A stretch of DNA of 62,856 nt from contig NZ_JARWOP010000293.1 of NCBI RefSeq assembly GCF_029868745.1, forward strand, positions 1 through 62,856. The letters run 5' to 3'. The notes under the pieces were generated by a model. It ran no database searches, had not been told where the DNA came from, and was given only the letters and a program-made list of their open reading frames with translations. The DNA is from Nocardia wallacei (GTDB lineage: Bacteria > Actinomycetota > Actinomycetes > Mycobacteriales > Mycobacteriaceae). Of this stretch, positions 49,509-56,793 are shown in pieces; positions within the stretch are counted from its first letter, which is position 1; every line of letters starts with the position of its first letter. The translations under genes and the position numbers were made by a program.

Positions 49509-50930
49509 TTACTTCTGCTCCCGTCTGTGGCTGCGGTTACCGTACTGGTCCTCGATGTGGAAGTAGTCGGGGTGGCTGTTGACGTAGTCGTTGAATTCCT
49601 GCTGGTTCATGCCTTTGCCTTGCGCCTCGGCCAGCAGGCGACGGTGCTCGAACCCGCCCAGGTGACCGTATTCCCAATTCGGATTGACCGGGTACCGGGC
49701 ACGGTTCGCGGGGTCGAGGTAGTACTTCCCGTCGTCGGATTTCTCCAGCTGTGTCACCCACGGCTTGTCGTCGTAGGATTTGTTGATCGGGACCTTGACC
49801 GCAGGCTCGGACTCCACCTCATAGAACTCCTCCTGCTTCCCAGACGGCCCCCATTTCTTGGTCTTCGCTTCGATCGCGTCTTTGGTCTGCTGCGTCAACT
49901 TCGGCCGCCGCAAGTCCGCGAACGACGTGAACGGGCCCGGCGCCACCGCCCCATCGGCACCCGCCAAGGCCGGGCGAGCCCGCAGCAGCGGGATCAACGC
50001 TTCCGTGCTACGAGAAATGGCCTGCGACACCGCGATCGGCACCCGCGCTGCTTCGGTCAGGCCGACTAGGGCGCGGATCATGGCCGCGATCCGGGCACCG
50101 TAGATCGAGATGGCTAGGGCCATGCCGCCTTGGGCCGCGGCGGCGGATCCGCCGCCGGTCATCGCGGCCCCGAGCCAGCCGAAGGCTTGGTCGACCACCA
50201 CGATCGCGGCCAGTTCGATCAGGGCTTGCGTGATCTGGCCTTTGGTGTGGCTGACCGAATCCGCATAGGCGTCACAGGATTTCGCCAACTCGTCACACAC
50301 CCCGGCCAGGGTGTCGAACTGAGCTTTGACCAGATCGGCTTGCTCGAGGGCTTGCTGGGTCTCGGGGGTCTGCTGTGATTCGATCAGCTGCCGGGCGCCG
50401 GGCAAAGTGATGGTGGCCATGCGGAGTTTGGTGGCCATCAGCCGCCAGGCGCCCGCGGCGCCCCGCAGTTTGCTCGGGTGACCGTTCGGCCACAGTTCGC
50501 CTTGGACAGCGCCTTTCACCCAATCCCAGCCCGTCGGCTCGGGATCGCTGCCACCGAACGTCGGCGGCGGCTCCGGCGGATTGCACACCGTGAGCGAGCC
50601 CGGCGGAAACACCAACGCGTTCGGGTTCGCCTCCGGCGCAGACTGCACATTCGCGTTACTGTGATTGGCCGCGGTAGCCTGCAGCAGATCATGCATCTGC
50701 CCGACCGCCAGCGCGAGGTCAGCGAGCGCGTCGACGGTGTCGTACGCGACCGGATCGTAGTCACTCGACCACTTCAGACCGGCGTTATCCGAACCCGCCG
50801 ACCCGCCGCAGTCCTTCAGGACGTTGGACAGGTCGGTGATGGCCGGGAGCAGGCTGTTGCGATGCACCTGGGCGTAGACCTCGGCGGCCTGGGTGAACCC
50901 GCCCGGGTCGACGATCAGCGGCGCGGTCAT
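49509..50930 (-). CDS. polymorphic toxin with C-terminal GH-E family nuclease domain
   Basis: 473 residues. The N-terminal WXG/LXG-type helical region (MTAPLIVDPGGFTQAAEVYA; LADLALAVGQMHDLLQATAA) is the secretion part. A central hydrophobic stretch follows (GWLGAAMTGGGSAAAAQGGM), then PINKSYDDKPWVTQLEKSDD and the nuclease end NWEYGHLGGFEHRRLLAEAQ, EFNDYVNSHPDYFHIEDQYG, NRSHRREQK. GH...E plus the terminal NxSH is the HNH/Endo VII-like GH-E signature. Probably exported by an ESX pathway. Its start overlaps the WXG100 gene before it in ATGA. Confidence 0.85.
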   Translation of the reverse strand: MTAPLIVDPGGFTQAAEVYAQVHRNSLLPAITDLSNVLKDCGGSAGSDNAGLKWSSDYDPVAYDTVDALADLALAVGQMHDLLQATAANHSNANVQSAPEANPNALVFPPGSLTVCNPPEPPPTFGGSDPEPTGWDWVKGAVQGELWPNGHPSKLRGAAGAWRLMATKLRMATITLPGARQLIESQQTPETQQALEQADLVKAQFDTLAGVCDELAKSCDAYADSVSHTKGQITQALIELAAIVVVDQAFGWLGAAMTGGGSAAAAQGGMALAISIYGARIAAMIRALVGLTEAARVPIAVSQAISRSTEALIPLLRARPALAGADGAVAPGPFTSFADLRRPKLTQQTKDAIEAKTKKWGPSGKQEEFYEVESEPAVKVPINKSYDDKPWVTQLEKSDDGKYYLDPANRARYPVNPNWEYGHLGGFEHRRLLAEAQGKGMNQQEFNDYVNSHPDYFHIEDQYGNRSHRREQK

Positions 50931-51232
50931 TTCGGCCACATACGCGTGTTGGTGTCCACCGCGGTCGTGTAGTTCGCATGCGCCTGCCGAGCGATCCGAC
51001 GCAGATCGTCCAGGTTCTCGCGCATCTCCGTGACGCCGGCCATCCACTCGTCGTGGACCGTGCGCTGTTCGGCGGCGGCCTGGCTGTCCCACGACAGATG
51101 CAGATCAGCGATATGGGTGTCGATCTCCCCGAGCCAGGTTTCGACGTCCGTGGCGAAGGTCTGCATCGCCGTCACGGCCTCGTCCAGCAGATCCAGATCG
51201 ACCCGGAACCGTTCGTTCCCGTCTGCCATCAC
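50927..51232 (-). CDS. WXG100-family protein, second of pair
   Basis: 101 residues starting MMADGNERFRVDLDLLDEAV. Helical hairpin, with the WxG turn position reading LSWDSQAAAE, and a C-terminal helix RRIARQAHANYTTAVDTN. Substrate or chaperone of an ESX-type secretion system, working with the adjacent WXG100 protein as a heterodimer. Overlaps the toxin start. Confidence 0.82.
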   Translation of the reverse strand: MMADGNERFRVDLDLLDEAVTAMQTFATDVETWLGEIDTHIADLHLSWDSQAAAEQRTVHDEWMAGVTEMRENLDDLRRIARQAHANYTTAVDTNTRMWPK

Positions 51233-51237
51233 GCCCC

Positions 51238-51558
51238 CTACGAATCCATGTTCAACCGCACCTGACCGACCGCCGCCGTGTTCGACTGTTCCTGCGCCTC
51301 ATACAGATTCGCGGCCTCGACCAGCTTCGTCGCCGACTCGTCCAGTGCGCCGATGATTGCCTCGGCGCCCTGTTTCCACTCCGTCCACGAGCCGTCGTAC
51401 TTCACCGCCGCCGTGCCGTCCCAGCCCTCCGCCAGCAGGCGCTTACCGATCGTGTCATCGAGCTGCCCCAACCGGTCCCGCATCGCCTGTGCCTTATCGG
51501 CCGCGAACCGCGCCGCCTCCCGCAACCGGACCGGATCAACACGAAGCAGATCAGACAT
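51238..51558 (-). CDS. WXG100-family protein, first of pair
   Basis: 106 residues from the second of two consecutive ATGs, chosen for its spacing from GGGGAAG. MSDLLRVDPVRLREAARFAA is followed by the WxG turn LLAEGWDGTAAVKYDGSWTE and a final helix ATKLVEAANLYEAQEQSN. It is typical of a secreted ESAT-6-like partner. It begins the cassette; only 5 bp separate it from the second WXG100 gene. Confidence 0.83.
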   Translation of the reverse strand: MSDLLRVDPVRLREAARFAADKAQAMRDRLGQLDDTIGKRLLAEGWDGTAAVKYDGSWTEWKQGAEAIIGALDESATKLVEAANLYEAQEQSNTAAVGQVRLNMDS

Positions 51559-51737
51559 CATCGACTTCCCCTCGAACAAACGGCACCCAGCCTGGCCTTC
51601 GAACTATATGCCCAGACCGACCAACAGAAACTCGTTCCGTCGCAGCTCGACCCCACACAAGCACAACATGCCCGACCGGCGCGCCACGGCCCGGACCAAG
51701 CACGCATCGCTCGTCCGGCACCGTTGCGACCCGTAGG

Positions 51738-52559
51738 AAATTATCCCCGCATACACGGGGAGCACTGTCGCTCGGCGCATTTCGGGATACGGGTGGCCGA
51801 ATCATCCCCGCATACGCGGGGAGCACGGCATCCGGCCCCTCTGGCTGCGCGTTCACGAAGGATCATCCCCGCATACGCGGGGAGCACTCTTCCCACTGGT
51901 CCTGGGTGAGACCGGCGGGCGGATCATCCCCGCATACGCGGGGAGCACCGAACCAGCGACCTCGACCGCGAGTGCGGTCGCGGATCATCCCCGCATACGC
52001 GGGGAGCACCCGGAGTTCATCACGTACTTGAGGTCCGCGCTGGGATCATCCCCGCATACGCGGGGAGCACGGGCGGATTCCGGTGAGCGTCCAGTTCCCC
52101 GACGGATCATCCCCCGCATACGCGGGGAGCACTTCGCAGCGGCATCCACAGTGAGCGCGGATTGCGGATCATCCCCGCATACGCGGGGAGCACGACGACA
52201 GCACCCGCTCGGGCTCGATGGTGTTCGGATCATCCCCGCATACGCGGGGAGCACGACGCCAGCCTCCGCCGGTCGGGAGCAAAATACGGATCATCCCCGC
52301 ATACGCGGGGAGCACGAACTCGAATACCGGTGCGGCATCTGCCACAGCGGATCATCCCCGCATACGCGGGGAGCACGGCGGCTTGGGTGTGGGCGACCGA
52401 CCAGAGGTCGGATCATCCCCGCATACGCGGGGAGCACGTGGATATCCGGGTCGAACAGCAGTCGCGGGCCGGATCATCCCCGCATACGCGGGGAGCACGG
52501 CTATTTCAGCGAGTCCCGACCGGGCGCGAACGGATCATCCCCGCATACGCGGGGAGCAC
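51738..52559 (-). CRISPR. type I-E CRISPR array 4, 14 repeats, variant repeat
   Basis: Repeats begin GGATCATCCCC and end GGGGAGCAC as elsewhere, but the loop is GCATACGC in place of GCGTGCGC. There are 14 repeats; the first two (51738, 51799) are degenerate at the left end and mark the trailer. One (52104) has an additional C in the C-run. Period 61 bp. Leader on the right. The same Cas6e could process this repeat because the stem bases are unchanged. Confidence 0.96.
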
Positions 52560-52635
52560 ACTTTCTGACCTGCTACGTTACCGCGACACGCCCGGGAATC
52601 TATTCACTTTGCTCACGCAAAGGCGTCCTGACCCG
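52560..52635 (-). promoter_or_regulatory. leader of array 4
   Basis: Begins A-CTTTCTGACCTGCTACG and has TACCGCGACACGCCCGGGAA and TTCACTTTGCTCACGC, matching the leader at 48095-48170 over most of its length. This agreement shows the two arrays share their acquisition signals despite the repeat difference. Confidence 0.8.
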
Positions 52636-52682
52636 CCCGGTTCACATGTCGAGGACTCGGCAGGCCCCCCGGGCGATGTCTA

Positions 52683-53315
52683 TCAGCAACCATCCAAAAC
52701 CTCTACGAGAGCGTCCTTCTCGGCCTGCTGGACAGACAGACGCCAGACCGCTTTCACGGCGATCCACATCCGCACGTAGGTGCACCGGTAGGTGAGGCTC
52801 GGCGGAAGCCACTGCGCCGGATCCTGATCACCCTTCGCCCGATTTACCGCGGCGGTGACAGCCACCAACTGGGGATGGCCGAGGTCGTTGGCGAACCGTT
52901 CCCGCTCCTCGGTCGACCACGTGTCGGCACCGGAGCGCCACGCCTCGGCCAACGGCACCACATGATCGATGTCAATCTTGGACGGGTCGGTGACCGTCGT
53001 GTCGTCGTAGAGCGAGCGCCAACTGCCGGCGGTCGGGCGGCATAGCGCATCGACCTCTACACCGCTACCGTCGCGCCGCAGCACGGTCTCCCGGGTCGTG
53101 CACTCGCCCGAGGTGGTGCTCCAGTGCGGGAACTTCTGCCTGGAATAGCCGCTTGCGCCGCCTTCCGCAGCCACCACAAGCCCACCCAGCATGGCGCGCG
53201 CCTCGCCTGGACTCGGGACGCCCGGTGGCTCGGCATGTGCACCCACCGGCAGCACCAGCACGGCCACCACAGCGACCGACACGACCAACCACCTGCTTGC
53301 CCGCATCAACCCCAT
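52683..53315 (-). CDS. secreted HNH nuclease (DUF1524-like)
   Basis: 210 residues from the ATG after GGGGAAGGGGGAGTGGGG; an ATG three codons later is possible. Signal sequence MRASRWLVVSVAVVAVLVLP, cleavage near GAHAE. The mature protein has the DUF1524/HNH signature DIDHVVPLAEAWRSGADTWS, ERERFANDLGHPQLVAVTAA and NRAKGDQDPAQWLPPSLTYR. In actinobacteria such exported HNH proteins are common and probably degrade extracellular DNA. Independent of the array beside it. Confidence 0.88.
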   Translation of the reverse strand: MGLMRASRWLVVSVAVVAVLVLPVGAHAEPPGVPSPGEARAMLGGLVVAAEGGASGYSRQKFPHWSTTSGECTTRETVLRRDGSGVEVDALCRPTAGSWRSLYDDTTVTDPSKIDIDHVVPLAEAWRSGADTWSTEERERFANDLGHPQLVAVTAAVNRAKGDQDPAQWLPPSLTYRCTYVRMWIAVKAVWRLSVQQAEKDALVEVLDGC

Positions 53316-53740
53316 CCCCACTCCCCCTTCCCCGAATCCGCCACTCCAGACCCGCGCAACGGTAACCGACGACAGCGACAACAACATGTCCATCGGGCAA
53401 CCGCCAGCAGACGAGCACCCTGAGCAACAGCGCCGCCGGACCGAGCGACCCATGATTGGATGGTGGTGGCGCGCCACAACGGTATCCCGATCCCTGTGGT
53501 GTTCCTCGCCCCAGCGCTACGGCCGACCACACCTAGCCAAAACCGCGAAAGACATCATGAGCGAATTTCAGCCCACGCTTCGAGACTGATTCCGACAGCA
53601 AACTAGGCCGCACTCCACTTCTTCGTCTGCCCCAGAGCGCACCAGGAAACACCAACGCGCTCCATCGAGCGCTCAAAGGCAGGTACCACAATCAACATCA
53701 TCCAATCTTCGATACCCATCTCCGCAGCAACCCAACCGGA
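53316..53740. other. gene-free stretch
   Basis: About 425 bp without a supported gene. A plus-strand frame (MSIGQPPADEHPEQQRRRTE) exists from about 53385 but lacks a ribosome site. The end becomes AT-richer (CCACAATCAACATCATCCAA). Confidence 0.4.
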
Positions 53741-53918
53741 TCACTCCCCCTTCCGAAAACCGAATCCAGCCTGAATTGTCAGCGTCCCCCAAGAAAACCG
53801 CTGTTCAGCGCCGGTCCCATCCTTATAGTGCCCCGCCGAGGGCACAAACCTGCGCCAGCATTTGCGCAGGTCAGCGCATTTCTTAGTTGAGCCCAAAGTT
53901 TCCCAGTTCGAGAAATCC
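53741..53918 (-). pseudogene. 3' part of a gene interrupted by the IS3 element
   Basis: Minus-strand frame ends FGFRKGE and reads upstream ADLRKCWRRFVPSAGHYKDG, GAEQRFSWGTLTIQAGFGF. Removing the IS3 element and one ATCC joins it in frame to ERYLTWD at 56510-56533, giving LTWDFSNWETLGSTKKCADL. So a gene of at least 67 codons was cut. Its original start, beyond 56533, is not clear. Confidence 0.6.
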
Positions 53919-53977
53919 TGACCGGTCCCCGATGACGGGACCACCCGGTAATGGAGTCCGGGTTGTTTCGTCCGGAT

Positions 53978-54880
53978 TCAGTTGATGCTGCAGGCCACGG
54001 GGTGGTGGGTGTGGCTGCAGCGGGCAGAGTACTCGGCCGGGGTCAGATAGCCCAGCGCCGAATGCCGATGCCGCCGATTGTGTTCCTCCTTGAAATCCCC
54101 GATCACCACGCGCGCTTCGAGCAGGCTGGTCCAGTGATTGCGGTTCAAGCATTCGGTGCGCAGCCGCCGGTTGAACGACTCGACGAATCCGTTGTTCCAC
54201 GGCGTGCCCGGCGGAATGTAGACCAGTCCAGTTTTTCCGGCGCAAAACTGTTGCAGCGCTTGGGAAATCATTTCCGGCCCGTTGTCCATTCGCAGCACCC
54301 TCGGCGGACCGCCGCGGGCGGCGAACACGCGCTGCAGCTCGGCGACGAGCCGCTCGGCGGTGATCGAGCGTTCCACCAGATGCAGCAGCGATTCGCGGGT
54401 GTGTTCGTCGATCATCGACGCGATCTTCACCACGCGGCCGTCGACGGTGGAGTCGAACTGGAAGTCCAACGCCCACACCACCTTCGGCGCATCCGCGTCG
54501 ATCGGCGGCATCGACGAGACACCGGCCCGCTTGCGCGGGTGATGCTCGCGCACCTGTAGACTCTCCTCGCGCCAGAGCCGGTGCACCTTCTTCAGATTCA
54601 CCTGCGAGCCCTCGTCGAACCGCAGTGCCGCCCAGGCGCGCCGGAACCCGTGGTTCGGGTGTTTCGTCGCATACGAACGCAGCCAGGCCCGCAGGCCGGC
54701 ATCCGGATCGGCCGGGGTCTGCGCCGCCGGCAGCCGACGATACGTGCCACGATGCAGCCCAACTACCTTGCACGCGAACCGCTCCGACAAGCCCTTCACC
54801 TGTTTGAGCATGTCCACGGCGCGGCGCTTGGTAGCCGGGCTCAGAATTTTCCAGTCATGATCATGAGGGCGTTCCGCCAC
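53978..54880 (-). CDS. IS3-family transposase OrfB
   Basis: 300 residues, with the integrase-core DDE residues visible: VWALDFQFDSTVDGRVVKIA (first Asp), VLRMDNGPEMISQALQQFC (second Asp) and GTPWNNGFVESFNRRLRTEC (Glu). HTH_21-like LRSYATKHPNHGFRRAWAAL precedes the core. In intact elements it is made as OrfAB by frameshifting from orfA, but here orfA is separated by 1.2 kb. The nominal start is a GTG. Confidence 0.92.
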   Translation of the reverse strand: MAERPHDHDWKILSPATKRRAVDMLKQVKGLSERFACKVVGLHRGTYRRLPAAQTPADPDAGLRAWLRSYATKHPNHGFRRAWAALRFDEGSQVNLKKVHRLWREESLQVREHHPRKRAGVSSMPPIDADAPKVVWALDFQFDSTVDGRVVKIASMIDEHTRESLLHLVERSITAERLVAELQRVFAARGGPPRVLRMDNGPEMISQALQQFCAGKTGLVYIPPGTPWNNGFVESFNRRLRTECLNRNHWTSLLEARVVIGDFKEEHNRRHRHSALGYLTPAEYSARCSHTHHPVACSIN

Positions 54881-54910
54881 CGGCCCGACGGACCTGACTC
54901 TGAATTTTCC

Positions 54911-55125
54911 TGACCGGCATCACGCCGCGTCTTTCGAGGGACCCGTCGATCCACCGGAGCCGGTGGCGGAGCGCCGACCGCGCAGAGCTCCGATGCCCTG
55001 CACGGGGTTGTGACCTGATAAGAGCATGTCGCGGCACGATCGCTGACCCCTGACTGGCCTGTCCGATCCCGCTCCCGGCTTCGGAAGCGGCAGACACCAG
55101 GACAATCAGGAAGGACACAACCGAG
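54911..55125 (+). ncRNA. candidate bridge RNA region of the IS110-family element
   Basis: IS110 elements encode, in the non-coding end upstream of the recombinase, a structured RNA with loops that pair with target and donor DNA. This 215-bp stretch is in that place, carries no gene and includes several GC-rich inverted words, such as GGAAGCGGCAG with CTGACCCCTG nearby. No fold was computed. The assignment rests on position and family. Confidence 0.45.
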
Positions 55126-56141
55126 TTGACGACCACCCCCGAGCTGCCGACGATCTTCGTCGGGGTCGATACCCACGCCGATACCCATCACGTCGCACTC
55201 GTCAACGAGCACGGCAAGAAGCTCGACGACCGCGAATTTCCCACAACCGCAACCGGTTACACGGGCATCGAGGAATGGATCCGCGCCAGCGGGAATTGGC
55301 CCGACAGCTGCGCCGGCACGGCTACGATGTCGCCGAAGTGCCACGGCCGAACCGACGGCTGCGCCGCGCCCAGGGCAAGTCCGACGCGATCGACGCCTAC
55401 TCTGCCGCGCGCCGGCTGCTCGACGGCTCGGAGGTCACCGCGTCGAAGAACCGTGACGGCGCCATCGAAGCCGTCCGCGCCCTGCGCGTGGCCCGCAACA
55501 ATGCGGTCAAGGCACTGTCCAACGCCCTCAACACGTTACGGGCCCTGATCGGCACCAGCCCCGAAGAACTACGCAGCCAGCTGCGTAAGATGCCCCGCGC
55601 CCGGCTGATCGCCGCCTGCGCCGCGTTCGACCCCGACCTTGCCCGGCTGACCGATCCGGTCGAGGCGACCAAACTGGCACTGCGGTCACTCGCGCAGCGC
55701 ATCACCGATTCGCAGGTACACGCCGATCAGCTCAAACAGCAACTCGGTAAGCTGCTCGAACAGGTCGCCCCAAGCACCATTGGCGTGTTCGCACTCGGCC
55801 CGGATACCGCTGCGGCCCTTGTCATCTCGATAGGCGACAACCCAGACCGGCTCACCTCCGAGTCCGCGTTCGCCCGCCTGTGCGGCGTCGCGCCGATCCC
55901 CGCCTCATCGGGCAAGACCACCCGGCACCGGCTGCACCGCGGCGGCGACAGGCAAGCCAACCAGGCCTTGCACACCGCCGTCATCGTCCGCCTGCGCTAC
56001 CACGAGAACACCAAGGCATACGCCGCGCGCCGCAAACACGACGGCAAAACCACCCCCGAAATCCTGCGCTGCCTCAAACGCTATCTCGCACGAGAAGTGT
56101 TCCGCGCCTTACGCAACGACTACCGCGCGATGACGGCTTGA
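55126..56141 (+). pseudogene. IS110-family transposase, internal deletion and frameshift
   Basis: The RuvC-like N-terminus TIFVGVDTHADTHHVALVNE is intact. After IEEWIRASG the frame shifts to ELARQLRRHGYDVAEVPRPN and RRLRRAQGKSDAIDAYSAAR, then to a complete second half with IGDNPDRLTSESAFARLCGV and SSGKTTRHRLHRGGDRQANQ. The missing block normally carries a GxEGTGSYG-like motif with the Glu of the DEDD site. The enzyme is therefore inactive. Confidence 0.82.
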
Positions 56142-56427
56142 CATCTATAGGAGCGTCCTTCGCGATCTCCCGCAGCGCGTCCTTCTCAAGCTCGGGATCG
56201 GCCAGCAACCGCTTCAATCGCGCGTTCTGCTCCCGCAGCTCCCTGAGCTCGCGCGCCGCGTCGGTGTCCATGCCACCGTACTGGCGTCGCCAGTTGTACA
56301 ACGTGGCCGCCGAGACCTCCAGCTCGGCGGCGATCTCCTCACCCGAGCGGCCCGCCGCGGCCAGCTCATCGGCACGGCGCAACTTCCGCACGATCTCCTC
56401 CGCGGAATGCCGCTTGCGTCCTGCCAT
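56074..56427 (-). CDS. IS3-family OrfA, 3' end replaced by the IS110 insertion
   Basis: 117 residues, of which the first about 89 are real OrfA: MAGRKRHSAEEIVRKLRRAD, IAAELEVSAATLYNWRRQYG and the leucine-zipper ELRELREQNARLKRLLADPE, LEKDALREIAKD. The last residues are read from the IS110-like insert. Normal continuation (ENSESGPSGRW...) is on the far side, at 54841-54910. It binds the inverted repeats in intact elements. Confidence 0.85.
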   Translation of the reverse strand: MAGRKRHSAEEIVRKLRRADELAAAGRSGEEIAAELEVSAATLYNWRRQYGGMDTDAARELRELREQNARLKRLLADPELEKDALREIAKDAPIDVKPSSRGSRCVRRGTLLVRDSV

Positions 56428-56509
56428 GTCACTCAGTATCCCTTCCAGCCCCTCATCAGGGCCAACAGGACTCTAATACCGAGCGGTCTCATTCAGTGGG
56501 GACAGGCCA

Positions 56510-56793
56510 ATCCCAGGTCAGATAGCGTTCCCCCTACGTGCCCTACAGGGCACATCGAACATAGGAACGGACACTGACCGATGCTTCCGGCCGCACCGAA
56601 CAAACCGACCGAGATACGGGCCGCCAACACACTCGTCCGCTGAAACATGCTGCAAGAAAACAGATTCAGCAATCACCGGTCCGATCACATCCGACGCTCA
56701 CGACCGGAAACCCACCCAGCGGCATAGTGCGTTCGGAAAGGACCCGACTGAACAGTGTTCAGCTCTGCGGAACCGCTCGATTCCGGCAGCGGT
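56510..56793. other. flank of the IS3 insertion
   Basis: About 280 bp. It begins with the ATCC duplicate and the missing start of the interrupted gene (ERYLTWD). It contains the near-perfect palindrome GTGCCCT-AC-AGGGCAC at 56538-56553, possibly an operator or terminator. No further gene supported. Confidence 0.45.

Larger units (their letters stand above)
54911..56158 (+). mobile_element. IS110-family element inserted in orfA/orfB of the IS3 element
   Basis: The IS3 text runs GAATTTTCC up to 54910 and resumes CCTTCGCGATCTCC at 56157, so about 1.25 kb is inserted. CC is present on both sides, as expected for a 2-bp core recombined by an IS110 recombinase. There are no inverted ends. It has a 215-bp non-coding left part and a transposase gene, the typical plan of the IS110 subgroup. 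Confidence 0.8.
53919..56509 (-). mobile_element. IS3-family insertion sequence, interrupted by IS110-family element
   Basis: Ends TG...CA with imperfect inverted repeats (left TGACCGGTCCCC..., right, inverted, TGGCCTGTCCCC..., further matching CGGTAA/CGGTAT and GAGTCC). ATCC flanks both ends as a 4-bp target duplication. Without the IS110-like insert the element is about 1.34 kb, the usual IS3 size. It carries orfA (right) and orfB (left), separated by the insert, so it is not currently autonomous. Confidence 0.85.
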
